In this document: piece by piece, positions 1 to 12,779 of the stretch | Numbering within the stretch: the first letter of the stretch is position 1 | How the letters are laid out: each line of letters begins with the position of its first letter | Source: Ptiloglossa arizonensis | Lineage: Eukaryota > Arthropoda > Insecta > Hymenoptera > Colletidae | DNA: 64,000 nt | Direction: 5' to 3' | NCBI RefSeq assembly: GCF_051014685.1 | Contig: NC_135048.1 | Coordinates: 25,190,543 to 25,254,542 of the forward strand | Made by a program: the position numbers and the translations under genes | Notes under the pieces: generated by a model | What the model was told of the DNA's origin: nothing | The model's database searches: none | The model's input: the letters and a program-made list of their open reading frames with translations, nothing else

Positions 1-960
1 GAACGCTCGATCGCCGTCTCTTCTGGTGCGTCCGCTTTGAGAGAGTATATGCTGCGAACACAGGGGCAGGTGTTCGCACCGGTCCCTGCGGAAGCCCTTG
101 ATCCATCATAAGACCCTCTCTTCGTTATCCTCCGTGAGTCAGGTCCACGCTCTGCGTGGCTCCTGGCTGCGGAGTTGGGAGAAACGGGGCACTCCTCTAG
201 AGGAGTGGACGGCGTCGCGCATATCCTTGAGAATCGGGCCCACTGAGGGGAAACGGGACCGACCTAGTAGGAGCAACTCCACGGTTCGCGTCGCGTCTTT
301 CCCAATTTTGCCTAATTTTTCCATAATGTAATTGCTCGGCAGAATTAAACGAGGAGATCGAAGGAATATTGATTCCTTCTATCTCTGCAGTTAGAATAAG
401 TTAGTTTTAAGGGTGCGATCTGCCAAGCAATTATCCAATCTTTAGCTTAATTTTGCTCGCTTCGTCGTTCCTCGGTCCGGTCACCACTGCTTCTTGTACA
501 AGCAAGTGGCCGGCCGTGTAAGTAGTCCGAACGGTCTATCGCCGTCTCTTCCGGTGTGTCCGCTTCCAGAGGGGGCATGTTGCGAGCACAGGAGCAGGCA
601 TTTTTGCCGGTCCCTGCGAAAGCCTCCAAAATAAGACCCTCTCGTCGTAAAGATGGAGAAACGGGGCACTCCTCTAGGGGAGTGGTAGGCGTCGTTCGTT
701 TTCTCTGGAATCGGAACCACGGAGGGGAAACGGGATAGACCTAGTAGGACCAACTGCACGGTTCGTGTCGCGTCTTTCCCAATTTTGCCTAATTTTTCCA
801 TAATGTAATTGCTTGGCAGAACTAAACGAGGAGATCGAAGGAACATTGATTCCTTCCATCTCTTTGGTTTAGTATCTTCGATTGTATCGCGCGTCGAGGG
901 AGATCGATGGAACTTTGATTCCATCTATCTCTCTCCGGGTCTCCGCTCGCAGCAACCTCC
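1..960. repeat. Diverged direct duplication, unit about 0.5 kb
   Basis: TCGCCGTCTCTT at about 10 recurs at about 538. Ordered shared blocks follow, among them CAGGGGCAGG/CAGGAGCAGG, CCGGTCCCTGCG, ATAAGACCCTCTC and TAATGTAATTGCT (about 326 and 803), ending GAGATCGAAGGAA..TTGATTCCTT. A third short echo (GAGATCGATGGAACTTTGAT) lies at about 900. The offset falls from 528 to 477, so copies differ by indels. The first unit may begin before the window. No coding potential is recognised. Confidence 0.8.
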
Positions 961-1250
961 ACGTGGTGAGACCTGGTAATCGGTATTACTCGCTGCGAGT
1001 AATATCGAGCTAATTGGCTGCGAATTAGGAATGGTTATTTAAGATAAGGAAAAGTTGAATACCTTGAAAGGTAACATTTTTATAGTGCGTATGAATGCTT
1101 GAGTATGTTAATTAAACGAAAGAATGAGATTGTATCACCGATGTATTGATATCTTTCAATAAAGTCATTTTTAGTAACAACAAAAGCTTCATTTTAGTCA
1201 TTATTTGCCTCCGATTCCTTAACCGGATCCTATCACATTGCTAAATTACC
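961..1250 (+). other. Unassigned AT-rich stretch with an AATAAA
   Basis: Contains AATAAA at 1158-1163 and no coding frame. Together with the duplication before it, this could be the tail of a dispersed transposable element, but no ends are recognisable. Confidence 0.3.
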
Positions 1251-1530
1251 AAAGTTCAAAATCGTCGAAAAATTTAGCCAAAGTTCAGACATTTATTCGA
1301 AAATCACGCAAAATCTCAATTCGCAAAAACTTTTGGAATTTCACGACATTTCCAAAAACCCCCGAATAAGAATACTTTCTCGAGTATCATGTTCTCCTGT
1401 TAGCAAAGCCCAAAATCGACGACGGATCTAGCAAAATTTCGGAAATTCATTTGAAAACCCCGCAGAATCTCAATTTGCAGAAATTCTGAGAATTGGACGT
1501 CATTTCTAGGAATCCGCGAAATATCGTATA
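1251..1530. repeat. Two diverged tandem copies, about 150 bp each
   Basis: The block CAAAATCG..GCAAAATCTCAATTCGCA..GGAATTTC (from 1251) is repeated as CAAAATCG..GCAGAATCTCAATTTGCA..GGAATCCG (from about 1404). The copies are noticeably diverged. No coding content is seen. Confidence 0.7.
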
Positions 1531-1559
1531 CTTCTGACAACATCGAGCATTTTCTACAA

Positions 1560-4400
1560 TTTATGTCTGAATTTCATCCTTTGGTATGAGGAGAACATTG
1601 TCGCCAAGGAGGTATGCATTTCGATTTTTCAAGTACTAATCAAATGTTACATTGATATATCTAATAGACAATTATTACTTTCCATATTTTAAAACTTTAA
1701 GAAACACATCTTTACTTTGGAGCTCGATCAAAATTAATTTCTATAAGTTTCTTAATCATTTGTGATGCATAAATCATATGCACATTGTTCAATTATTATT
1801 GGGAGCACATATAAATGTTAGTAACAATCGCGGAAATGAAAAAACATTCACCGAAACCGTTCGCCTTCGCAGATTTCGCAATATCTTGACTTTTATATAT
1901 CATAATTATTAACAACCGTCGTTGGGCCGTAGATTAAACAATTATTAATAATGTTCCGGTATAAATAATGGCTAAAAAGCTAAAAATTTATTGAAATATT
2001 CGTTAGATGGAGCAATCGCAATCGAAGTAACCGTGCGTTAAAATAAATGAATATTTCTCTACTTATCGAAATTAAGTTTGTATTCTTACCACGTAATTCC
2101 AAACATTTGTGGCGTGGTAATTACATGGGTTGCCATCTATTGGAGAAAGGGTTGAACTACACTTAAGGTGTGAAAACACCTGGTGGAGAAACGCTCAAGT
2201 TTGTCGAAGAATTGCTTGGACTTTCTTCTATAGATGGCGTCACACACATAATTTACCGACATTATGGATAAGTAATTCCATTTGTATGATATTCCCTACC
2301 GTGCGATAAAATAAGTTAATACTTCTGTACAAACTTTTGTATGTATCATCTTTCGAATAAATTTAAAATTAAACGAAATCAGCATAATCTAACTTCTTTT
2401 CATTCTAGTCTTCCTTCATACATTTAAAAAAATCTTTAATACCTCTAAATCAAGGATACACACATCGATTATTGACTCACAAGTGTTTATTACGACGATT
2501 TTTCTATCTAGAAAAGCGATTAATTGAATTGCAGTGCATTTAAGTGAAAAGTAATTATTATAAATAAACATCAAGAAGGTGAACGGTTTCGATGAATGTT
2601 TGTCCATTTCCGCGGTTATTACTAACATTTATGCATGTTCCCAATATTAATCGAACAATATGCATCTTATTTATGCATTACAAATGATGAAGTGACTTAT
2701 AAAAATTTATTTTGATCGAGATTCAATGTAAAAACTTGATCCGTAAAATTTTAAATCATGGAAAGTAATAATTGAGTAATCATTGGAAAGTAATGGAAGT
2801 TACATTTTTCACTTATTCATAATGTCGGTAAATTATGTTCGTGGCGCCATCTATTGAAGAAATTCCGAACAATTCTTCGATAAACTTGAGCGTTTCTCCA
2901 CCAGGTGTTTGCACTCCTTAAATGTAGTTTAACCCTTTCTATAAATATTCATTTATTTTATCGCACAGTTACTTCGATTGTCTTTGTTCGATCTAACGAA
3001 TATTTCAAGCAATTGATGGCTTTTAATCCATTATTTATACTAGGCCATTGTTAATAATTGTTTGTACTATGGTCCCATTACGATTGTTAATAATTGTGAT
3101 AAATAAACATCAAGATATTGCGAAATCTGCGAAGGCGAACGGTTGTAGTGAATTTTTATTCCTATGGGCGATTGTTACTAACATTTACGCATGTGACAAA
3201 TATTAATCGAACAATGTGCATCTTATTTATGCGTTACAAATGATTAAATAACATAGAAATTGATTTTGATCGAGATTCAAAGCAAAGACTTGTTTTGTAA
3301 AATTTTAAAGCATGGGAAGTAATAATTGTCTATGTAGTGCAATAATTTAACATATTTATTTCTTACCATTTACACAATACGCGTAGAAGTTGCATTTTTC
3401 ACTTAAATGCATTGAAATTCAATTAATCGCTTTTCTAGATAGAAAAATCGTCGTAATAAACACTTGTTAGTCGATAATCGATGTGTGTAGTCTTGATTTC
3501 AAGGTATTAAAGATTTTTTTAAATGTATGAAGGAAGGCTAGAATGAAGCGAGGTTAAATTATGCTGTTTTCGTTTAATTTTAAAATATTCGAAAGATGAT
3601 ACATACAAAATTTGGTACAGAAATATTTATTTATTTTATCGCACGGTAGGGAATATTATACAAATGGAATGTCGGTATCCATACCGATATATATCCACAA
3701 TGTCGGTAAATTATGTTTGTGTCGCCATCTATAGATGAAAGTCCGAACAATTCTTCGACAAACTTGAGCGTTTTTCCGCCAGGTGTTTTCACACCTTAAG
3801 TGTAGTTTAACCTTTTCTCCAATAGATGGCAACCCATGTAATTACCACGCTGCAAATGTTTCAAATTCCGTGGTAAGAATACAAACTTGATTTCGATATG
3901 TAGAGAAATATGCATTTATTTTATCGCACGGTTACTTCGATTGTCTTTGTTGGATCTAACGAATATTTCAATAAATCTATAGCTTTTTAGCCATTATTCG
4001 TTTTTTCATTTCCGCGATTGTTACTAACATTCATGCATGTTCCCAATATCAATCGAACAATGTGTATCTTATTTATGTTTCGAGTTATTTATGAGTTTCG
4101 TGGTATAAACGTGTTTCTTAATGTTTCAAAGCATGGAAAGTAAGAATTGATAATTAGATACATTAATTTAACATTTGTTCAATTCTTATAATTTACACAA
4201 TACGCGTAGAAATTGCATTTTTTGCATAAAAGTGTCAAAATTCAATTAATCGTTTACCTGGATAGAAAAATCATCGCGATGAATACTTGTGAATGGATAA
4301 TCGATATGTGTAGCCTTGACACAATTCCATGGCGAACGAAGAAGACTTCAACGAAATAATGATTTAATCCATTATTTATACTAGGACATTGTTAATAATT
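1560..4400. repeat. Complex cluster of inverted and direct repeat copies
   Basis: About 1950-2560 is the reverse complement of about 3400-4000, including GCCATCTAT..AGATGGC blocks, AGGTGTGAAAACACCT, the ATTTTATCGCACGGT segment and TTCTAGATAGAAAAATCG. Further partial copies in the second orientation lie at about 2610-3110, 3120-3400 and 4010-4390. Shared blocks include GCATGTTCCCAATATTAATC and GATTTTGATCGAGATTC. No transposase is visible. It looks like nested or recombined copies of one non-autonomous element. Confidence 0.8.
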
Positions 4401-5230
4401 TCTTAAACTATGATCCTACGACGGTTGTACGAGAAGAAAAGTCAGAATCCTGAAGTATTGAAACGAAATATCAAACCTTATTTATACAAAGTTGATGCCT
4501 CATCGAACCCCTTTGGTTCAATGCATAGCCAAGGCTTTTGCCGAATCGAGACAAGCGAGCAGCGGAGCATATGGCGGCAAACGGCTGTACAAGCGTTGCC
4601 GATGAATATATTTTTATTTTTTCGGCCTGCTCGAAAGGTAAGTTGTCTCGACACTTCTGACGGACAGCTTTTCCTGCAGAAGTGTCTACAGTATCCAATC
4701 TTGTGCAGAGTTTTCGTTCTAGGTAAAGAACTTTTCGTAAAAATACAAAAATAGTACAAAGAAACTACATACCTCGGTACTTTTTTTAAAATTTGACTTT
4801 AATTTATAACTATTTATAACCAAAAACAATTACTAAATAATATACCACTATATTCGAGAGTCTCTCCACATTTCCAATGAAGAACAATGAGAATTTCGAA
4901 CATTTTTACTTTTCACGTAACATCTGAGTATTTTCGAAAATTCCGCGTTTCTACAAAACCACGTGCGTTTTAAAAACTGAAAGTGATACAACAATTCGAC
5001 TTTCGAAGTGTGGTTCTACAAAGATCGCACACTGGTCATTAGGATGTGAAAGGAATGTTTCAATGTATTTATTGTGCTCGTTATTTCGGGCTTCTCTCGA
5101 ACGATTTTGTCCAATCTATTTCTCTGGAATGAAATATCGAAAATCATCGTTTCAGATTTATAATATTTGGAAAAATCGACAACGTGGACGAGGGATGGGG
5201 TGAAGAATAAGGTTGTTGTGAACAAGTCGT
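4401..5230. other. No recognised feature
   Basis: AT-rich sequence with overlapping short frames on both strands (longest about 114 codons at 4410-4754) that show no recognisable motif. I see no repeat or RNA gene here. Confidence 0.4.
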
Positions 5231-5271
5231 TTGTTTCTTTTTTTTTTTTACGAAATAAACATTTATTTTAA

Positions 5272-5277
5272 CAAATC
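5272..5277 (-). promoter_or_regulatory. AATAAA next to an A-run: possible distal poly(A) signal of Nhe2
   Basis: On the minus strand AATAAA is followed about 20 bases later by an A-run (T-run at 5238-5249 on plus). If used, the exchanger 3' UTR would be about 5.4 kb. Nearer candidates exist (minus AATAAA at 7501-7506 and 9177-9182), so the true end is unknown. Confidence 0.2.
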
Positions 5278-5950
5278 AACAGCGTAAAGACTAGCGTCTA
5301 GAGACTAGTCCGACGTTTAGTCTGACCTAGGTAACTAGAGGCCACCAGGAATATTTCGCGCAAAGGGAAATATCGAGCTTGTTCGCGATCTTTACGAGAA
5401 TCGAACCGGTTCGTCGGTTAGAAGCGCGTGTTTCAAGCGAAGTGTGCGTGAGAAACGTATTCTAAACGAAACACTAATGAACTGGTACGCCTAATTGACG
5501 GGAGCTGGCATTCTCGAGCCGATCGCAGCGAGATCGAAAACACGTCCGTCAGGTTCGGAAATATTTTTCCTTCGACAGGAATCGATTGTTAGAAAGTTAC
5601 GATTCTCCGTTAATTTTTCGCTAACGTTCGAACACTAACCCGTTGATAAATTTTAACGTAATATTTCCTTCGTATGTTCCCCTAACACACAAAGCTACTC
5701 GAAAGAATATTTATTTTCGAAGCTTCGTTCTCCAAAGCTAATTATAAACAACGTATACAGACTCGAGAAACCCTCCCTTCGCACAATTTAAACGATTACC
5801 TTCGACAACGATCACGTAAGGTGACGAATTATCTCCGAACCTGGCGTTTTGCAATCTTTGCTACGTAGTTTGGAATTTTTCGACAAGACACACCCCTGTT
5901 CATCGTTCCTCCGGAAAACACGCCAACGAAACTTTCTCGACGATTCATTT

Positions 5951-6162
5951 TATACAGGGTGTCGATAATTCACGTTGAACATTCTCCGAAGATCGATTCC
6001 AAGCTCGTGCTCGACGAATCTTTCAATTCTCACGTGCAATTCTCACTAATCATCGATGGGTTAATTGTTATTGCAATTTCGGTACCGTGCGTACAATCAT
6101 CTTTCGCGTAACTACGACGCGTGGAATCGTATCCGGTGGAACACGTCGACACCCTGTGTACA
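5951..6162. mobile_element. Small element with inverted ends (ACAGGGTGTCGA)
   Basis: The left end TATACAGGGTGTCGA and right end TCGACACCCTGTGTA are inverted copies with one difference, about 210 bp apart, and TA occurs at both outer edges. No coding content. The structure is that of a non-autonomous DNA element. The superfamily is not determined. Confidence 0.6.
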
Positions 6163-7635
6163 AACAATTCCATGTATCGTTCTAAGAATTTCTCTAACGA
6201 TTAACGATTAGTATACGTAGTGTGACGAGCACTCGAAGCCTTAGGAAAAATGAAACTGGTTCTTTTTTCTGTTCGCGTGTCCCGTGCTTCTTCCGCTCGA
6301 TAACTTCGACAATACACGACGGACTCGTGCAACGATAAATGCGAAACGATCGTATCGACGATCGATTCGACGAGTCGCGGGTGTCCTTCAATTCTCATAA
6401 AAAATCCGAATTCTCGAGTTTCCCTCGACACCTCCCCGCTAGTTGCACACTTTTGACACGCCGACGTTCCACACACTTCGTGTCCGATAAATGGTGGTAA
6501 TAATTATTCATCGTAATAACTTGCTACGTTATCCGCTAAGAAAAGGTTCCCTTATGTACATACGGTGTTATCATCGCGTTAGGTAACTACGATTCGATCT
6601 TCTCCGCGGTTGTTTTCCCTTTTTTTTTTTTATATTTTTTTATTATTTTTTTTTTTTTTATTTTTTCCTCTACTCGAGACGTCTCGTCCCTTTTGTTATT
6701 TGTTTACTCGTCGTCGATAGTATCGTTATTATTAATATTATTATTAATTTCTTCTTTTCTTTTCATCTTTTTTTTTTTTTCTTTTAAGGCCATACTTAAA
6801 GAGAGGAGCGTTTGGACAACTTCCGTATGTTTGCCGACGCGAAGTACTTACTTGGACGATCCCCGGTAGGACGTCGATTTCTCTTGTAAAGGGTGTATCC
6901 GTGTAAGCGTATCTCAGACATCGGGGACGAATCGACTATGGAAAAATATTTAAACGAGGTTCCGATGAACGCGGAGTGGCCACGTTTTTTGTTTCGTTTC
7001 CGAGTTCTAGTCATTGTTCGTCGCAGAATCGATTGGCCGTTCAAGGTCAACGAACGCACGTCTCCCCCACCACACCGTTTGGTTACCCCCTCTATCTTCC
7101 ATCGTTCTGTTCTTTCGATCACTTCGCGCGAAGAAACCGGTAAATTGGATATTCGAAAATTCAGAACGTTCTCGTTGCTTTAATCAAGAGAAACTTGGAA
7201 AAAAGTTTCCTTTTCTTAAGAAAAAGGAAGGTTGAATTTCGTAACGATTGGAAACAATAATAATTATCTGAGCGCGTTACGGGTTGTCCTGATAAGTTTG
7301 ACCTGCGAACGAGAATCGATTCGTCTGTGCAGATTATTGGAAATATTTATCGTAACGATACATCTTGCACGATAATATTGAATTTATAATCGTCGCGAAC
7401 GCGTTGCAAATGGTGACGAGTTGCTCGAATGAAACCAATTACTATAACTCGGAAGCAAAGCGAAACGGACCGTTGGTTATGTAAACTTTTCTTTTTTTTT
7501 TTTATTGCTTTCTGATCGTATCTCTATTGAACCCCACTTGTACGGATACACCATACATTATACCCATGTGCATTGTTCGTTTGGTTGATCCTCGAGCTTT
7601 TTGCATTTCTGAACGAAGCATTTTGTTCTTCTTCG

Positions 7636-7676
7636 TTATTATTATTATTAATATTATTATTATTATTATTATTATT
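7636..7676. repeat. (TTA)n microsatellite
   Basis: About 13 TTA/TAT triplets with one interruption (ATTAATATT). Confidence 0.95.
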
Positions 7677-8814
7677 TTCTCTTCGAAGTTCCTTGTGGTG
7701 GGTGATCTGGAAAACGGTCACACGAGGATCGTCGTTGAAAACGTGACCGTTCCACAAGTACGCTTGTTGCACGAGACATCGTGTCCCCAGAGAGATTATT
7801 GCAAGCTTCTTAATATATACAAACCATTGTCGATCAAAAGTCATCGTTTACTTTGAAAATAAGTCTAGAAACCATTCACTTACGTTTATCAACTTATGCG
7901 AGAACTTTGTTATCTTTGTTAATAGAAGACCTTTTGTGCATCGAGAATTGTACAATTATTTTTACAGTGTGCAAAGTTTGCAAGAATCTCTGCAGAGATT
8001 TCACGTGAAAACAAGATGAGCTGCTCGAAGGGGAACATCGATATTACTGCGGCTGAGGAAACAAGAGTCTCGTCGGAGACAAGTTGTACAGTTCGAAGGA
8101 CCGAGTGTGAACTTTACGACCAATGATGTTTAAAAAATTGTAACGATTGTGAATAATTTTCATAGAACAATCGTACGGGGTAATAATCAACTGATATTAC
8201 GTTCTTCAGATATGACGGTAAAAGACGTGTGAAATAGTAAAAGAAGCCTCGTGTAGTGTACGCGAGCGAGATGATTGCATTCAGAGTTACATTTCGAACA
8301 TTTCTCGAAACAGAAATAGTTTCTGGATAACCGATAGTAGAGATTGTAGCGTCTCGCTGAATTTGCCTTCTTTATAAGAGATTAGAAATAAATTTTCCAC
8401 AGTTCGAAGCAGACCTCCAGCAGCGTCTAATAGAATAATTTCGAGAGAAACAATTATCCAAACTATACAATTCCGCCCACAAGACTTTCGCCCCCTCGAA
8501 AGTAACAGGAATATTTAGCCATTCCCTTTTCACCTTGCACGCGTGTATAGACTGGAGAAGGAAAGATCGGTCCTGGAATGAGTGTCCTATTGGCTCGAAT
8601 TAAAACAGTTTTAATCACGTTAATTAAACAATTAACCACGTTAATTTTCCCACTTTTTATAATTATCACACAGCTTTTTACCATTCCCTCACCATCCCAT
8701 AAAGTCTTTAAAAAGAATTGTATACTTTTTCGAAGAGACGACAAACATGTACTGTCCGTCCGCGAGAAAAATACCAACGAGTGTTTACATCCGTACTCTG
8801 TGTTCTATTAGCTC

Positions 8815-8960
8815 ACCCGTTATCACACGCTGTCGATCTTCGTCACTATTCTTGTCCAATAGTGATAATGCTCGCGATGGTGGGGATGCCTGTAAACTAG
8901 AGTGGGGATGTAGATACTCGTCAGCCTTCTTCTCACGAACGAACAGTACAGTGGAACCTT
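8815..8960 (+). repeat. Dispersed repeat, copy 1
   Basis: Shares ordered blocks with 11262-11440: TCACTATT..CCAATAGTGATAATGC against TCGCTATT..CCAATAGCGACAGTGC, then TAAACTAGAG..GGATGTA and CTTCTCACGAACGAACAGTA against CTTCTCGTGAATGAACAGTA. The block CACTATTctTGTCCAATAGTG is itself an imperfect palindrome. The sequence after it (TACAGTGGAACCTTGG at 8947) resembles a pogo/Tigger-type terminal repeat, but no matching partner end was found. Confidence 0.65.
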
Positions 8961-10687
8961 GGTTATTGCAACTCTGAGTATCTCATCAGAGTGTTGGAAG
9001 AGATGGTCGCTTGGCAACGAGTGAAATGGAAGGGAAAGTGACCAATGGTTAGCGACACAAGTAGTGGGGCTTCTCATTGGATCGGTTACCCCGATTATTG
9101 CACGATAACTCCGTTTTCCTGCAACAATCGAGGTCTAATTATATTCTCGTTAAAATGTTTGTCGTCGTACTGTCTGTTTATTATTTCCTCGATGATTGAC
9201 CACGATCCTTTGCAGATTGCACGAAATAGTAATAAATAATTTTGTTTACGATATGTTTGTAAATAAAAAAAAAGAAAAGAAGGTGTAATTGAGGAGTTAC
9301 CGACAGAACCGATCTTTTTTTCTCCGTACCGACGCGTGCTCCCCGTGAAGACCACAAACTGCATCGCCTATGCGCGCGTATCCATGGGTCGCCATACGCG
9401 GGCGCATATGAAAGAACTCACCCCCATCCCTTTTTGTTCATCACCGCCAAACGGAGACTCCGGTCGCCGCTAGAATACATCTAGGAATCTTAAGGCCACG
9501 ATACCAAAAGTGATCAGCGATCATTGCCAAGTGGTCGCAACAGGATAATAACACGCGGTCCGTGTTTTAGGAAATAAGGGGGCACGTGGCCCTACCCACT
9601 GGCCCCCACGTTTAATCGATCTCATTCTCGGGTACGCGGAACAAGCGGAATGGAACTCCTCCCATCCTTCCCCCACTCGTCCCCTGGACGAACGCGCGCG
9701 TTCCTTTTCGTTCGTTCGATATTACAGTGTAGATCCCGCCCCATTTACCGCCCCACAATCTTGTGGACGATCCGCGTGGGGTTCCGCGGAGGAAGCATCG
9801 AAATGAACAACAGGAAAAAAACATTCCACCCTCTACCCCACCCCACCCCGATTGCCCCGATTCCCCCGCTTTCGATCGTATTACGATCGTCAGTCGTGCG
9901 TGGAGGAAATGGTATCGGTTAAAAAAATAGCTCTTTCTCCCAAGTTTCTTTTGCCCCCCCCCCCTCCCTGTATCTTTTTTTTCTTCCACTTACCATCATT
10001 ACAACCACCACCGTTATCGTCAGCATCTCGTTGAGTATCGTGTAGCTACTCGATACGAAGAAGTATACATACGTGATACACCGTGAGCGAAAAAAATGAT
10101 CTCGGGATCTCCGGGTTGGTACGATCCAGGGATATCAGGTTTTTACACCCCTGCCCCCTCCCTTTTTTTTGTTTTCGATCGATCCGTTCGAAACCCGGTA
10201 AACGGGAACGGAAACGAAAAAAATATTCCTCTGCCGAGTCCTCTCATCGTCGTTCGTGACGAAGATGCAGAAATCTACGCGTCCCCTCTCACCCACGGTC
10301 CGGGCGCGGGTGCGAGAAAGCATCGTCGACGAAGATACATAAATATTACCCCTCCGTCGCTCGTGGTCCTGCCGCGGGAGGAGGAGCTTCCTCCCCTCCC
10401 CGTGTGCGTGGGTGCGCCAAAGAGAACGTCCGTCTTCGTTCGGGGAGGGGGAGCACCGTGAACGTTTCGCGAATCGCGGCGGAGGGGGAGGGGCACGCGA
10501 CCGTTCAGGGAGCGATAGACGTCACCACGGTCGCGTCGACGTTATCTTTCTCTCATACCGGAGCGCTGGGCCGTCGTAGGAGCGACGAGAGCAACGAGCG
10601 TCGAGGCGGACGCCGCCACGGGCGGCGCAGCCGTCGCTCGACGTCCGCGTAGGACGACGACGTCTGCTCCTCGACGATCCCCAAGGG

Positions 10688-10929
10688 TCAAGCGTTCTCC
10701 TCTTCCTCGTCGATATCCTCCGACGATTCCGAGGAGGACGTTATGAGGGCGGTGGAGAGACTCGGTACCTGGGCGGAGTACGGGAACGAGCCCATACGAT
10801 ATCTGTGGGGTGTGTTCCAGCATTCCGGTAGGGAATGGGAACCATCGTCCGTCACCTTGTCCGACTGTGTCCTCTCCATGGAGCCCAGCTCCATCATCGA
10901 TACCCGTCTTGCGGGACCCCTCCTCCTGT
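10688..10929 (-). CDS. Nhe2: NHE coding exon 16: main C terminus with RRVS site and acidic end
   Basis: 242 nt, acceptor ttcttgcag/ACAGGA, ending in TGA at 10688-10690. It encodes [60 protein letters not shown], then a Ser/Glu-rich end ...[14 protein letters not shown] (about S926) is a PKA consensus; cAMP control of epithelial NHEs is known, so regulation here is plausible. No class I PDZ ligand is visible at the end. Phase 1 from exon 15 matches exactly. Confidence 0.88.
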
Positions 10930-12718
10930 CTGCAAGAATCAAAGCACTCTACTTATCCGAGTGTCTCCCCGCGGCTATACTATTTTTTTGTCTATCCGTC
11001 GTCATGGGCCTGTAACACGGAGTTTTCTGGATGAGCGATCGTTTTCGCGGGCAATGTTCACAATTTTTGCAAATGCAGACCGGACTTGTTCCAATCCGTA
11101 AACCGAGGAGGTGTTCGACGCAATCTTTTAGGTTAGGGTTCTCTCACTCTCATTTAAAGGAATTTTGATTTACGATTTGGCGCACCTTTGCGTCCTGGAC
11201 ACTTGTCAAGAATAATATAAGATTAACCAACGTTTACACCCCCCACTCTAGCATACTTGTTATCCTATCATCGTACCCCTTGTCGCTATTGGTCATTGTC
11301 GATCCTGGTCATCGTCCTCGGCCAATAGCGACAGTGCATGCGATGATATGGATACCAATAAACTAGAGCGAGGATGTAAACATCCGTTAGCTTCGTTAGC
11401 TTTCTTCTCGTGAATGAACAGTATCACTGTGTCCCATTTTTAACGGGACACGAAGAATTCTTTTCTGAATTATTTTCAATGTCTATTTACGGATTAGAAC
11501 AAGACGGTTCACGTAGAAAGTGTCACGTTGGCTCTTGATTTCCAGGAGCGTGACAAGTGTACTCACTCGAGGCTCGTGAGGGTGAGTCAGTTTGCTCTGT
11601 TCCGGTCAACGTGTAATCGTCGTGATGGTCCAAGGATTCATGGCAATCCATGCTGTCTGGAGTGCAGACACTTTCGCGACGGAACAGGCCAATTACCGAT
11701 TGGACCTTCGGTTGCTCGATGCCACCTTCAATTGCAAGGTAATGTTAATTGCACGATCAACGTAGCACTACAGGATGTTTCGCTTGTCTCGACTACCTCA
11801 AATGGTACCGAGAGTTGTTCGAAGGAAACGTAACTTTCTCACGATAAGAATAGTCTTCTTTCGAGGTAATTCTCGTGCAAAATTATGTAATCCTTGATAT
11901 TTTCTTACAAGTAGAATAACACGTTCAGAGCGTGACGAAAGAGAACTTAATTTTTCCATGGAGAGTGCGTTTCGGTTGACGAAAAATGATTTTCAAGAAG
12001 GGAAAGTTTCCATTATTCTCTCGGTTGGTAAATTGATCCCACGCGGGTCGAAGTAAGCGAAACATCCCGCGCGTTAACGGGTACGTAAAAAACGAGTGCT
12101 CGAAGAAAATGATGAAAACACAAAAGCGACTGTTCTCAAAGGCTGAGTTTGAGACACGCGCGTTATGATTAGGAGCAAACGAATTCGACGGAATGCACGG
12201 TGTGTAAAGCTTTTCGGCGTGTGATGCATAATCGATCGTGTATCAACAGAGTGCGTGTGTAAACGTGTGGGTGAGGTTTAAGGGGATTGGGTAACCCAAA
12301 ATAGTTGAAGGAAAAGAACATAGAGAGTTCCGCGTCCGTGTCAAAAAAGAAAACGACAGAAAACTCGGTACGATCTGATGCGTGGACATTTACATGTTCT
12401 CCAACCGGAAGTGGGTGCAATTGCGATCCGAGATTAGTATCCTCCGGGTTCGTAAGCTGGCTTGTCTTCAGAAATACTGCTCTCCTGCAAAGTATGCGTA
12501 TGTTCACCGTTCACGTACTATTGTCGTTTGAGCAATTTATTCACCGAATTGCATTCTGAATCAACGGATGCCAACGATGGACACCTGGGAAGCTTTCAAC
12601 AGTCGAAAATTGTTACTTTGGCCGCATTATTTTCGTCGCGGAAACGGGAGAACAACGGAGAGAAGACGTTTCGTTTCTCGAAACCTTCGTTAATATTTCA
12701 AATCGAACTTTCGTAGAG

Positions 12719-12779
<61 letters not shown>

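Larger units (their letters stand above)
5281..10687 (-). other. Downstream flank of Nhe2: possible 3' UTR and intergenic DNA
   Basis: No convincing protein-coding exon was found on either strand. Contents: a 212-bp element with inverted ends at 5951-6162, T-rich tracts at about 6619-6660 and 6765-6785, a (TTA)n run at 7636-7676, a dispersed repeat copy at about 8815-8960, and a C-rich, GC-rich stretch at about 9600-10680 adjoining the stop codon. The portion nearest 10687 is presumably transcribed as 3' UTR. Confidence 0.4.

Noticed and set aside
8947..8975. Possible pogo/Tigger terminal repeat (TACAGTGGAACCTTGG)
   Set aside because: No inverted partner was found within several kilobases and no transposase remains.
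10404..10652. Arg/Gly-rich frames near the exchanger stop
   Set aside because: GC-rich 3' flank; no motif, and competing frames on the other strand.
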